Source of the DNA: a bacterium
GTDB lineage: Bacteria; Patescibacteriota; Minisyncoccia; Minisyncoccales; Minisyncoccaceae
Direction of reading: 5' to 3'
NCBI GenBank assembly: GCA_023228085.1
Contig: JALOBW010000001.1
Location: forward strand, 1 to 64,000
DNA: 64,000 nucleotides
The position numbers and the translations under genes were made by a program. Below the pieces are notes generated by a model. The model ran no database searches, was not told the origin of the DNA, and worked only from the letters and a program-made list of their open reading frames with translations. Shown here piece after piece: positions 1 to 8,880 of this stretch (position 1 is the first letter of the stretch; every line of letters begins with the position of its first letter).

Positions 1-371
1 GCACTTCCACAAGTCCATACCCACCCATTTCCACTAATTACAGGTTTTGGAGTGGAGCCATCTGAACAAAGATTTGAAGTTGGAACAAGTATAGTTGAAG
101 TTCCGTTAGCAGATCCACAAGAATTAGTTCCTCCCTTCACTGCATAACAAAGATCACTCTGATTTCCATAAGTACAATACCATGCCCAAGGACCATTAAC
201 AGTTCCATACATAATACTTGCTGTACCATAACTACAAAGACCAGTTGTTGGTGGTGTCAAAAAGGTTTTTGTATGTGACGTCCCACAATTTAAAGCAAAC
301 GCAAAATTCACCGAAAAAGTGGCAAAGAAAAAGACTAAAAGTAATATCTTTAGTGTTTTAGGATAATTCAT
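1..371 (-). CDS. secreted Cys-rich repeat protein, N-terminal part (runs off window)
   Basis: The reading frame begins at an ATG at 371 and is still open at position 1, so only about 123 residues are seen. The first ~26 residues are a signal peptide (basic NYPK start, long hydrophobic run, AFA before the likely cleavage site). The mature part carries the same Cys-rich repeat as the proteins at 15-26 kb: a CGSANG start, an NLCSDG centre and a WVWTCG end. One diverged repeat and most of a second are visible. It is probably exported and surface-exposed. The function is unknown. I see no frameshift in the visible part. Confidence 0.8.
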   Translation of the reverse strand, partial: MNYPKTLKILLLVFFFATFSVNFAFALNCGTSHTKTFLTPPTTGLCSYGTASIMYGTVNGPWAWYCTYGNQSDLCYAVKGGTNSCGSANGTSTILVPTSNLCSDGSTPKPVISGNGWVWTCGS

Positions 372-647
372 GTTTTTTCTAGTTTAAGCAACGTTTATTT
401 TTTTCATTTAAACCATACTAAAAATATGATATTTGTCAAGAGTATTGCCCACAATCCACATTGCAAGAGTAAATTTTGTAAAAGTGTTTTAATAGCCGCA
501 TTTCTAAGATTTTAAAAACTATCTTTATATTCAAATCCTATACTTCAAATGTTTTGATATTTCAAAGAGATTAGTATTGACATTTTCAGTAAAAAATTTT
601 AATAAGATAGCAGTCCTTATTTTGGACAAAAGCTCCTTGAGGTAAAA

Positions 648-1307
648 ATGAAAGTCAAAGTAATTTTGGCAATGTTTATTGCTATTATTCTCGTCTCTAT
701 CCCCTGCCTTGCTGATAATGGATTCTTTCCATATAGCATGACCAAAAATCCAGTAGGTCCATATCTTGAGAAAACGACTGCTGATTGTGATCTGTTTGAA
801 TTTGGTCCCACCGATGGATGGCGTGTTAATTTTGACAAACAGCGACAAGAATTCAAAACAATTGGCATTTGTAGTTATCCAAACGGAACCCTTGAAGAAA
901 TAAACGCTATGGCAAAAGCTAAGATTTATGAGACTCGGTTCACATCAAATAGCACCGAGCCGTATATCAAGGGGCTTACAGCACACTCTCTCCATTTTGA
1001 CAAAGACGGGAAAGAGACATTTATTCCGTTTCACTACATTGTTTTCCCAGATGGATACGAGGAAGAAATTTTTTCTGATCCACTGATAAAAGTGAACTGT
1101 ATATGGACAATTAACCAAATCCCTTGGGCAATGGGAAACTGGACAATCAATTGTCAATCAATTGTAATTGCCGCACTTGGCGATGGCAATTTAACCCAGA
1201 TGCAAGTTAAAACAATCCGTGAAAGGATATCAAAACTGCAGGACATAAAAAGCGACGCTACGGTTAAGTCGCGTCTCACCGAAAGTCAAACAAATTTGAT
1301 TCAGTAA
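648..1307 (+). CDS. secreted hypothetical protein
   Basis: This 219-residue protein starts with a classical signal peptide (Lys-rich start, hydrophobic residues 5-19, PCLADN near the cleavage site). The mature part has several scattered Cys residues and no motif I recognise. A GAGGT Shine-Dalgarno motif lies just upstream of the ATG, unlike most genes here, and the sequence looks more GC-rich than its neighbours, so it may be a transferred gene. It stands alone, divergent from the Cys-rich gene ending at 371, and is closed by a hairpin terminator. Function unknown. Confidence 0.75.
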   Translation: MKVKVILAMFIAIILVSIPCLADNGFFPYSMTKNPVGPYLEKTTADCDLFEFGPTDGWRVNFDKQRQEFKTIGICSYPNGTLEEINAMAKAKIYETRFTSNSTEPYIKGLTAHSLHFDKDGKETFIPFHYIVFPDGYEEEIFSDPLIKVNCIWTINQIPWAMGNWTINCQSIVIAALGDGNLTQMQVKTIRERISKLQDIKSDATVKSRLTESQTNLIQ

Positions 1308-1321
1308 AAGAATTAAATATT

Positions 1322-1350
1322 CCTTAGATAAAAAATCTAAGGCTTTTTTA
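1322..1350 (+). terminator. Rho-independent terminator
   Basis: The inverted repeat CCTTAGA...TCTAAGG is followed by a T-run, 15 bases after the stop of the secreted protein gene. Confidence 0.8.
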
Positions 1351-1424
1351 TTGAAAGTAGAAAATAATTGATTTTTACGCAATAATAATCTATTATTGCC
1401 TTGATATTAAATAACTACAAAATT

Positions 1425-3200
1425 ATGTTAAGAACTCACACTTGCGGAGAATTAAATAAGTCACACACCGGTCAAAAAGTATCTTTAACCGGGTGGGTGC
1501 ATCACAGAAGAGACCACGGTGGAATAATATTTATTGATCTAAGAGACAGGTATGGTTTAACACAAATAAAATTTGACCCATCAAAAAAGGATATCTGGGA
1601 AGATGCTGACAAATTAAGGAATGAGTGGGTTGTGAGAGCAACTGGACTTGTTGTTAGTAGACCAGAGAATACCGCTAATGAAAAGATTGGAACAGGCGAA
1701 ATAGAAGTGGAGGTTGAAGAATTAGAAATCTTGAATAAATCCAAAACTCTTCCTTTTGAATTAAAAGAGAATACCGAAGAAGCTAATGAAGCCTTAAGAT
1801 TGAAATATAGGTTTATTGATTTGCGAAGACCAGAATTGCAAAGATTGTTAAAACTAAAGGATGAGTATATGCAGTGTATGCGAAACTATTTGCATGAAAG
1901 AGGGTTTACTGAAATCCAAACACCAATCCTTGCAAACTCTTCCCCTGAAGGCGCAAGAGACTTTTTAGTCCCCTCAAGACTCCATCCTGGAAAATTTTAT
2001 GCGCTCCCACAAGCACCCCAGCAATTTAAGCAATTGCTAATGGTCGGTGGTGTAGATAAATATTTCCAAATTGCTCCATGTTTTAGAGATGAAGATCCAA
2101 GAATGGATAGACATTATGGTGAATTCTATCAACTTGATATGGAGATGAGTTTTGTGACCCAGGAAGATGTTTTTGAAATAATGGAACCACTGATGATTGA
2201 ACTGACTGAAAAATTTTCTAATAAAAAGATCACCAATTTGGAAGAAAATGGAAGATTCAAAAGACTTCCATGGAAAGAAGCGCTAACCAGATATGGAAGC
2301 GATAAACCAGATTTAAGGTTTGACCTTGAAATAAAACCTGTGACGGAATTAGTGAAAGATTGTGGATTCGGTGTATTCAGCCAAGCAGTTCAAAATGGCG
2401 GAGTAGTCCATGCTCTAAAAGTAGAGAAAGGAAGCGAATTCACACGAAAAGAAATTGATAACTTGACCGAGACAGCAAAAGCAAAAGAAGCAAAAGGCTT
2501 GGCATATATCTCAATAAAAGAAAATGAGATATCCTCCCCTATTGTGAAGTTCCTTGGAGATGAGCTTACTGCAAAATTAATAAAGGAGCTTAATGCAAAG
2601 ACTGGCGATATAATATTTTTTGCTGCCGATGAATGGAAGATTGCATGCTTATCACTAGGAGCAGTGAGAAATGAATGTGCGAATATGTTAGGACTGAAAG
2701 ATAACACAAAAGCTGCTTGGTGTTGGATCGTTGATTTTCCAATGTATTCCTATTCTGAGATAGAACCAGAAAAGATTGACTTTGAACATAATCCTTTTTC
2801 TATGCCTCAAGGAGGACTACAGTCGTTAATTGAAAAGGATCCTCTTGATATTCTCGCCTTCCAATACGATCTAGTATTGAACGGATTTGAAGCATCTAGT
2901 GGAGCAATTAGAAATCACGATCCAGAAATAATGTATAAAGCATTTGAAATTGCTGGGTATTCAAAAGAAGAAGTAGATGCCCAATTTGGAGCATTGATTA
3001 GAGCATTTGAATTCGGGGCTCCTCCACACGGAGGAAACGCTCCCGGTATTGATAGAATATTGATGGTTCTGTCCGACCTTGATTCTATCCGAGATATTTA
3101 TGCCTTCCCAAAAGATGGAAAAGGAAAAGACTTAATGATGGATAGCCCCTCAGAAGTGACAGAAAAACAATTAAAGGAATTAAACATAAAAATAAAATAA
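1425..3200 (+). CDS. aspS: aspartate--tRNA ligase
   Basis: Class II aminoacyl-tRNA synthetase that charges tRNA-Asp (and possibly tRNA-Asn, which cannot be decided from sequence alone). The order is bacterial: an OB-fold anticodon-binding domain (TGWVHHRRDHGG, about residues 20-35), the class II core with motif 2 (FRDEDPRMDRH, about 205-215), a GAD insert (GGVVHALKV region) and motif 3 (GGNAPGIDRILMVL) near the end. Length is normal for bacterial AspRS. A TTG at 1401 would add eight residues, but the ATG at 1425 begins MLRTHTCGEL, where the family normally starts. A hairpin terminator separates it from mnmA. Confidence 0.96.
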   Translation: MLRTHTCGELNKSHTGQKVSLTGWVHHRRDHGGIIFIDLRDRYGLTQIKFDPSKKDIWEDADKLRNEWVVRATGLVVSRPENTANEKIGTGEIEVEVEELEILNKSKTLPFELKENTEEANEALRLKYRFIDLRRPELQRLLKLKDEYMQCMRNYLHERGFTEIQTPILANSSPEGARDFLVPSRLHPGKFYALPQAPQQFKQLLMVGGVDKYFQIAPCFRDEDPRMDRHYGEFYQLDMEMSFVTQEDVFEIMEPLMIELTEKFSNKKITNLEENGRFKRLPWKEALTRYGSDKPDLRFDLEIKPVTELVKDCGFGVFSQAVQNGGVVHALKVEKGSEFTRKEIDNLTETAKAKEAKGLAYISIKENEISSPIVKFLGDELTAKLIKELNAKTGDIIFFAADEWKIACLSLGAVRNECANMLGLKDNTKAAWCWIVDFPMYSYSEIEPEKIDFEHNPFSMPQGGLQSLIEKDPLDILAFQYDLVLNGFEASSGAIRNHDPEIMYKAFEIAGYSKEEVDAQFGALIRAFEFGAPPHGGNAPGIDRILMVLSDLDSIRDIYAFPKDGKGKDLMMDSPSEVTEKQLKELNIKIK

Positions 3201-3206
3201 TACAAC

Positions 3207-3232
3207 GACGGGCAAATATTGTCCGTCTTTTT
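3207..3232 (+). terminator. Rho-independent terminator after aspS
   Basis: A 9-bp hairpin (GACGGGCAA / TTGTCCGTC, loop ATA) followed by five Ts. The mnmA start codon follows six bases later, so mnmA either has a very short leader or depends on read-through. Confidence 0.75.
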
Positions 3233-3237
3233 AAAAA

Positions 3238-4323
3238 ATGAAAGAAAAAAAGGTAGTCGCTGTCGGTATGAGTGGTGGGGTTGATTCTACTGTGACAGCT
3301 TTATTATTAAAGAAAAAAGGATACCAAGTTTTGGGTCTTACAATGCAAATATGGGATAATAATCCTCTCGTTTCGGGAAACAAAAGTGGATGCTATGGAC
3401 CAGGAGAAGCTGGTGATATTGAAGCAGCTAAAAAAGCCTGCAAAATTTTAGAGATACCACATTATATTATAGATTTGAGAGAAGAATATAAAAATAATGT
3501 ATTGAAATACTTTAAGGAGGAATACCAAAAAGGAAAAACTCCTAATCCATGTGTTATGTGCAACTCAAAAATCAAATTTGGATTTTTGATTGAGAAAGCA
3601 TTAAAAAGTGGGATAAAATTTGACTACTTTGCAACTGGACATTATGTGAGAACTTCTTTTGATGAGAAAAAAGGGTTGTTTTTACTAAAAAAGGGCTTAG
3701 ATAAAAACAAAGATCAGTCATATTTCTTGCACCGATTAAAACAATCCCAGCTTAAAAAAGTAATTTTTCCACTGGGAGCGAAAAAAAAAGACGATGTCAA
3801 AAAAATCGCGAAGGAAAATAAGCTTGAGCAATTTGCTAGTAAACCAGAGAGTCAAAACTTTGTAGAATGTGACAGCTACTCTGCCCTACTCCCAAAAGGA
3901 CAATCTGGATATATTATTGACTATAAAGGAAAAATCTTGGGTGAACATAAAGGTATTATTAATTATACCTTAGGTCAGAGAAAAAACTTAAATATCGGCG
4001 GATTACCAGAGCCATACTATGTTTTAAAAATAGACACAAAACATAATTCCATTATAGCTGGACCAAAAAAAATGGCTTATTCCAAAATTGTAAAAGTGAA
4101 AAATCTTAATTGGATAATTCCATTTGAAACCATAGATCAAAACAAAAAAATAAAAGCAAAGATACGATACGGAGTAAGTTTGGCTGATGCTACTTTTTTA
4201 GAAAAAAGTAAAACGAAAATTGTTTTAGAATTTACTAAGCCTCAATTTGCAATAACACCCGGTCAATCATTGGTGCTATATGATAAGGATACGGTTTTGG
4301 GAGGAGGAATAATTGATAAATAA
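3238..4323 (+). CDS. mnmA: tRNA-specific 2-thiouridylase MnmA
   Basis: Catalyses 2-thiolation of the wobble uridine (s2U34) in tRNA-Lys, -Glu and -Gln in the cytoplasm. The PP-loop ATP-binding motif GMSGGVDSTV is at residues 10-19, the nucleophilic Cys is in NPCVMCN (C105), and the family motif TPNPC is intact. The second active-site Cys usually lies in an ESQDICF-like motif; here the sequence reads ESQNFVECD, which places the only nearby Cys (C211) two positions later. Length of 361 residues is typical. A bidirectional hairpin follows the stop. Confidence 0.95.
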   Translation: MKEKKVVAVGMSGGVDSTVTALLLKKKGYQVLGLTMQIWDNNPLVSGNKSGCYGPGEAGDIEAAKKACKILEIPHYIIDLREEYKNNVLKYFKEEYQKGKTPNPCVMCNSKIKFGFLIEKALKSGIKFDYFATGHYVRTSFDEKKGLFLLKKGLDKNKDQSYFLHRLKQSQLKKVIFPLGAKKKDDVKKIAKENKLEQFASKPESQNFVECDSYSALLPKGQSGYIIDYKGKILGEHKGIINYTLGQRKNLNIGGLPEPYYVLKIDTKHNSIIAGPKKMAYSKIVKVKNLNWIIPFETIDQNKKIKAKIRYGVSLADATFLEKSKTKIVLEFTKPQFAITPGQSLVLYDKDTVLGGGIIDK

Positions 4324-4347
4324 AAAACAGCTTTTGGCTGTTTTTTA
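4323..4347. terminator. bidirectional terminator
   Basis: The palindrome AAAAAACAGC-TTTTG-GCTGTTTTTT sits between the convergent mnmA and histidine-kinase-like genes and can serve both strands. Confidence 0.8.
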
Positions 4348-5943
4348 TTTATCATTCAATGAATAATCATGCTTTTTAGCAATATTCCCTTTTATTGGTA
4401 ATCTTATACAAAAAAGGCTACCCCTTCCTACTCCATCTGAAATAGCTTTCAACTTTCCGTTATGCATTTCAATAAAATTTTTTGCTACGAATAGTCCCAA
4501 GCCTGTTCCTTGTGTATATACTTGAGCGCCAGCCCCCCGAGAAAAGCTTTTGAATATTTTTTCTATATCTTCCTTATCCATTCCGATTCCAGTATCTTTT
4601 ATCTGAACAATTATTCCATTTTTTTTCTTTTCTATGTTAACACTAATGCCACCCTTCTGCGTATAGAGAATAGCGTTATTAATAATATTGTGAATAGCTT
4701 CCTTTAGTTTCTCCTCATCTCCAGTAATAAGAGGCAATTTTTTTTCACTTTTATATTTTATATAAATGTTTTTTTCTTTAGCGAGTAAATTTACATCCTC
4801 TATACATTCTTTTACTATTTTTTCAATTGAAACTCCTTTACTTATCTTGAGTTCAAGTTTTCCTCTTTCAAGACGACTTACATCAAGTAAACTATTAACT
4901 AGTTTTATCATTCTTACTGAGGCATCATTAATATATAAAAGAGGCTCTTTCATCTTGTTGTTTATTTTTCCGTAGTCTCCTTCCATTATCATTGATGCGT
5001 ATCCCCTTATTGCTCCCAAAGGAGTTCTTAATTGATTTGAAGAAATGGAAATAAATTCTGATTTCATTTTGCTAACTCTTTCGGCTTCTTCTTTTCTTTC
5101 AATTTCCTCGTGATTCTTTTTTGCTAGAAGTCCGCAAGCTGCGAAAAATAATAAAAGAATTATTGCTTTACCTCCCACATTCATATTAATAAGAGTATCT
5201 TCAGGAAAAAGTATAAATGTTGAAGCAAGGATAAAAATTGCCATAGTTAACGCATCAGTAGCTACGACTGACACAAAAATATTTTTTTCTGTAATCGCAT
5301 AAGTCATGAAAAGAGCAAATGCTGGAAGTCCAAGATAAAAAATTGGATAAGTCGTTATTTGGTATGCGCTTAATATGGAAATTGTTAAAAACGAGAAAAA
5401 GAAAAATGCTAAAAAAACGGCAAAGACTTGTCCTCTTTTGGCTGATCCTTTTTTCTCTTTGAGTAACGCATTGAAGAGATTAAATATACCCCCTGTCACA
5501 AATATCAATGCATACACAAAGAAAAAATGGTGCCCTGTTTGTGCTTTTGTGTGACATCCCCATTCATAATTAAAGTATCCAGAAACAAAAAAATCGGTTT
5601 GACTTATGAAAACAAAAAAGGCAGCAGCAATATAAGCAAGATATAATCCTATTTTATAATGTTTTCCTTTTAATTCACAAAACTCTACTGAAAAATGATA
5701 AATCAGTGCGGGCATAATGACACCAGGTACATAAAGAAGTCTATCCCAATAAACTATTGCCTGTCCATTGTCACAACTATTCCAAAGAAAAAAACTCCCA
5801 ATTGAGAATAGCGATTGAGAAATAGTTAAAAATAAAAAAATAAGACTTTCTTTATTCTTTACCTTAAAATATGTATAGATTCCAATGGTCATTATAAGAA
5901 AACTACTTGGAATCAGTAAATATATAACAAATGGTATTGTCAT
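4345..5943 (-). CDS. seven-TM histidine-kinase-like sensor lacking the phosphoacceptor His
   Basis: A 532-residue membrane protein. Residues ~1-240 hold about seven hydrophobic segments resembling the 7TM N-terminal region of sensor kinases; two more hydrophobic stretches follow. A HisKA-like helix is at ~290-360 and an ATP-binding HATPase_c domain at ~400-520, with an N box (NIINNAILYT), G1 box (DTGIGM) and G2 box (GTGLGLFVAK). The H box reads SSNQLRTPL where families have SHELRTPL or SHQLRTPL: residue 303 is Asn (codon AAT), one base from His. It may be a pseudokinase, or may phosphorylate elsewhere. The ATG overlaps the stop of the acyl-CoA ligase by one base (TAATG), so it is probably translationally coupled. 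No response regulator is adjacent. Confidence 0.85.
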   Translation of the reverse strand: MTIPFVIYLLIPSSFLIMTIGIYTYFKVKNKESLIFLFLTISQSLFSIGSFFLWNSCDNGQAIVYWDRLLYVPGVIMPALIYHFSVEFCELKGKHYKIGLYLAYIAAAFFVFISQTDFFVSGYFNYEWGCHTKAQTGHHFFFVYALIFVTGGIFNLFNALLKEKKGSAKRGQVFAVFLAFFFFSFLTISILSAYQITTYPIFYLGLPAFALFMTYAITEKNIFVSVVATDALTMAIFILASTFILFPEDTLINMNVGGKAIILLLFFAACGLLAKKNHEEIERKEEAERVSKMKSEFISISSNQLRTPLGAIRGYASMIMEGDYGKINNKMKEPLLYINDASVRMIKLVNSLLDVSRLERGKLELKISKGVSIEKIVKECIEDVNLLAKEKNIYIKYKSEKKLPLITGDEEKLKEAIHNIINNAILYTQKGGISVNIEKKKNGIIVQIKDTGIGMDKEDIEKIFKSFSRGAGAQVYTQGTGLGLFVAKNFIEMHNGKLKAISDGVGRGSLFCIRLPIKGNIAKKHDYSLNDK

Positions 5944-7619
5944 TATTTTGTCCTAAGTTTGTAATGAAGAGTTTTTCCTAGGTTTGATTTTGGTAATTCG
6001 GTTAAGAATTCAATTTCCCTTGGAGCCTTGTATTTAGTAAGTCTTTCTTCGCAAAACAGAATTAACTCGTTTTCTGTAATATTCGCTCCTGCTTCTAATA
6101 CGACAAAAGCCTTGACCCTTTCTCCATAAAAATCATCTTTAATTCCAACAACAGCAACCTCTTTAACTTTTGAGTTTTCTTCTAATACTTTCTCTATCTC
6201 TCTGGGCCAAACTTTTTCTCCTCTTACATTAATCATATCGTCCATTCTTCCCTCAAGATAGAAAACACCTTTTTCATCCATTATTCCGATATCCTTAGTA
6301 CAAAACCAACCATCACGAAAAGCTTCTTTAGTTTTTTCTGGCTTATTCAAATATTCTTTAAAAATTGTACAACCCTTTACGACTACCTCTCCTTTTTCTC
6401 CAGGTGGTAATTCCTCATTTGTTTTTGGGTCAACTATTCTAACATCTGTGTTTGGAAAAGGAACGCCAACTGATCCAAATTTCTTTTCGTACTTTTTAAC
6501 TATTGGATCAATCATATATGGACCCGTAGTTTCCGATAACCCGTAAGCTTCGGTCAAGGCAGCGTTCGGAAATATTTCGGCTACACGTTGCCATGCATAA
6601 CTTGCAATAGGAGCGCTTCCACTAGAACAAAATTTAACAGATGAGAGTTTTTCTGCTTTTGGGTTTTCCTTAAAATGTTTTATTATCGCTAAATATATTG
6701 CTGGTACTCCAAAAAATCCTTCAATTTTATGTTTTCTGATAATCTTGACAGTTTCTTCCGTATGAAACTTTGGGAGAATTACAAGTTTTGCTCTTAAGAA
6801 ACAGGGCCAATTAAGTACTGGTCCACATCCATAGATATGAAACATTGGGATAACAAGCATAAATGAATCTGGAGGATTATTAGCAAGCCATTCTTTAATT
6901 GCCCAGGTGTCTGATACTAAATTGTAATGCGTAAGCACAACCCCCTTTGGATCTCCAGTTGTTCCTCCTGTATATACTATCACTGCGGCATCTTCTAATG
7001 GGTTGATTAAAATTTCTTGATAGTCTGGAGACACATTTATAAAATCGTTGAAATCAATAGAGTTTTCGCATTTGACGACTTCTACCTTTCTTGTGAGTCG
7101 GGCAAAAAATCTAGTCAGTGGAGAAAAATAATCTGAAATATTTGTGGTTATTATTTTTTCTATTTGTGGTGTTGCTTTGGCTGCCTTTGAAACTTTTTCG
7201 TAAAATGAATCTAAACAAAAAACAATTCTTGGTGAGGAATCCTTAAAAAAGTATTCTAGTTCTTCTGAAGTATATAAAGGATTTAAAAGTACTGGCACTG
7301 CTCCAGCCTTCATTGTTCCGTAAAAAGCAATTATATTTTGAGTACAATTTGCCGCCAAAATCATTACTTTATCCCCTTTTTGCACTCCTTCTTTTTGAAG
7401 AGCACTAGCAAATCTATCTGTTAAATTTTTGTATTCAGAATAATTTATTTCTTTCCCATAAAAACTTAAAGCAATGTTGCTTGGATTTTCTCTAGCAGCT
7501 TCATCTAAAAAATAAAACAAAGGTACTTTTGGATAATTGAGATTAGGTGTGACGTTATCAGCATAAAAATTATGCCATTTTCTCTCTCCTTCTAAATTGA
7601 ATGCTATTTCTCTTTGCAT
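5943..7619 (-). CDS. acyl-CoA ligase (AMP-forming, FadD-like)
   Basis: A 558-residue ANL-superfamily enzyme that should activate a carboxylate with ATP, most likely a medium- or long-chain fatty acid, to acyl-AMP and then acyl-CoA. Visible motifs are the P-loop-like YTGGTTGDPKG, the AYGLSETTG signature, the hinge region GWFCTKDIG...LEGRMDDMINVRGE and a C-terminal PKSNLGKTLHYKLR containing the catalytic Lys. Chain-length specificity cannot be read from sequence. It lies between the acyl reductase-like gene (one base upstream) and the sensor (overlapping by one base), which indicates one transcript and a shared acyl substrate. Confidence 0.9.
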   Translation of the reverse strand: MQREIAFNLEGERKWHNFYADNVTPNLNYPKVPLFYFLDEAARENPSNIALSFYGKEINYSEYKNLTDRFASALQKEGVQKGDKVMILAANCTQNIIAFYGTMKAGAVPVLLNPLYTSEELEYFFKDSSPRIVFCLDSFYEKVSKAAKATPQIEKIITTNISDYFSPLTRFFARLTRKVEVVKCENSIDFNDFINVSPDYQEILINPLEDAAVIVYTGGTTGDPKGVVLTHYNLVSDTWAIKEWLANNPPDSFMLVIPMFHIYGCGPVLNWPCFLRAKLVILPKFHTEETVKIIRKHKIEGFFGVPAIYLAIIKHFKENPKAEKLSSVKFCSSGSAPIASYAWQRVAEIFPNAALTEAYGLSETTGPYMIDPIVKKYEKKFGSVGVPFPNTDVRIVDPKTNEELPPGEKGEVVVKGCTIFKEYLNKPEKTKEAFRDGWFCTKDIGIMDEKGVFYLEGRMDDMINVRGEKVWPREIEKVLEENSKVKEVAVVGIKDDFYGERVKAFVVLEAGANITENELILFCEERLTKYKAPREIEFLTELPKSNLGKTLHYKLRTK

Positions 7620-7620
7620 T

Positions 7621-8679
7621 TTATTTTTTTATTTTTTTAAATCTTGTGATATCAATAGGTTTATCAAATGAAGTAAATGGAGCTGGACCAAAATCCCATT
7701 TTTTTGCCCACTCTATTGTTTGAGCAAGATGCTCCATAGTGACAGAGCCTATATAATCTTCTTTTTTATTCTCAAGTGCTTGCATTAGACCTTCGGTCAT
7801 GCATGCGAAACCGACACCCTCTGGTGCTCCAAAATTAAATCCAAAATCAATATTATCCCATCTCACCCTTCCTCCATCAATTGAGATTATATCTGGTCGT
7901 GTTTTTTCTATTTCAGGAGAAACATCTGGCGGCTCGGCAACATCTACAACAATCGCATTTTCTTTAAGTAAATCCGAATTTATTATCGCATCTGGATGAG
8001 ATGTTGCAGTAATTATTAAATCAGCATTTTTTATTTTTGCTATATCATCAGCTAGTTCATATTTTTCTCCTATGAGCTGAGGTTTAAGCCTTTCAAAACG
8101 ATCCATTGATCTTTCAATCAAAATTAAACTAATTTCTTTTTTGTTGAAATATTTTGTTATTCCTTCTCCAATTACTCCAGCAGATCCAATTATAGCTAGT
8201 TTTATTTCTGAAGGATTTAATTCTGCTAATTCCATTGCCTTCTCAGCTGCCTGTATGGCGATTGCGACCGTATAAGTATTTCCATTTGTAATACTTATCC
8301 TAAGTTCTGGCTGTTCCCTGAGCCATGCTCCTGCAGATGTTAGGGGTGCGGTCAATGCTCCAAGCATTACTAAATCACATCCTAGTTTATCTTGTCCATA
8401 TTTAATAGCATTTAATATTTTTTCCCTTACTTTTTCTTTCGGCATACTCATCATCTGCTGAGCAGTGAGTCTAACGGCAATAAAATACCCGTCCGTTTTT
8501 CCCAACACATCAAAATGAGTCATTACTGTAAAGTCTTCCCAAGTTAATGCCCATTTCATAAACCACATCGGAAGATATTTCCCAATATTAAAATTGCCTA
8601 TTTTAAAAACTTCTTTTAAACTTTTATCTGATATGAGGTGCCCCAGAATAAGCACCCTTGTTTTTTCTTTGTTTTCCAT
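7621..8679 (-). CDS. long-chain acyl-ACP/acyl-CoA reductase homologue (AAR-like)
   Basis: The 352-residue protein aligns by eye along its length with cyanobacterial acyl-ACP reductase, which reduces acyl-ACP or acyl-CoA to a fatty aldehyde with NADPH. Matching features in order are an N-terminal GHLIS (GHLTS in AAR), a KxxNAxxxxQ segment (about 88-96), the motif NGNTYTV (132-138), a nucleotide-binding glycine motif IGSAGVIGE (164-172), and FACMTEGLMQALE (291-303) matching FACFAEAMLLEFE, where the AAR Cys forms the acyl-enzyme. That Cys is conserved (C293). The C-terminal TMEHLAQTIEWAKKWDFGP also matches. It is first in an operon with an acyl-CoA ligase, which would supply acyl-CoA. Substrate and aldehyde fate are unknown. 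Confidence 0.8.
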   Translation of the reverse strand: MENKEKTRVLILGHLISDKSLKEVFKIGNFNIGKYLPMWFMKWALTWEDFTVMTHFDVLGKTDGYFIAVRLTAQQMMSMPKEKVREKILNAIKYGQDKLGCDLVMLGALTAPLTSAGAWLREQPELRISITNGNTYTVAIAIQAAEKAMELAELNPSEIKLAIIGSAGVIGEGITKYFNKKEISLILIERSMDRFERLKPQLIGEKYELADDIAKIKNADLIITATSHPDAIINSDLLKENAIVVDVAEPPDVSPEIEKTRPDIISIDGGRVRWDNIDFGFNFGAPEGVGFACMTEGLMQALENKKEDYIGSVTMEHLAQTIEWAKKWDFGPAPFTSFDKPIDITRFKKIKK

Positions 8680-8836
8680 ATTTTTAAGATTAATAAAAAA
8701 ACCCTTTTTAGGGGCTAAAAAACTACTTTATAAAAAAGTAATTGTCTTATTCTTTTTCTTAAATTTTATGTGATTCATTTTTTATTATATTTTATTATAA
8801 CATATTCTAAAAAAATAAAACATATAGCACAAAAAA

Positions 8837-8845
8837 TGTTATAAT
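8837..8845 (+). promoter_or_regulatory. extended -10 promoter for hemolysin III gene
   Basis: TGTTATAAT, an extended -10 (TGn plus TATAAT), lies 36 bases before the start of the hemolysin III gene. I see no good -35 box. Confidence 0.5.
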
Positions 8846-8880
8846 ATATAATAAACACATAATTAATTAAGAAAAATAAA

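Noticed and set aside
7621..8679. Annotation as shikimate/quinate dehydrogenase
   Set aside because: The nucleotide-binding motif could suggest this, but the NGNTYTV and FACMTEGLMQALE blocks and the C-terminal alignment fit acyl-ACP reductase instead.
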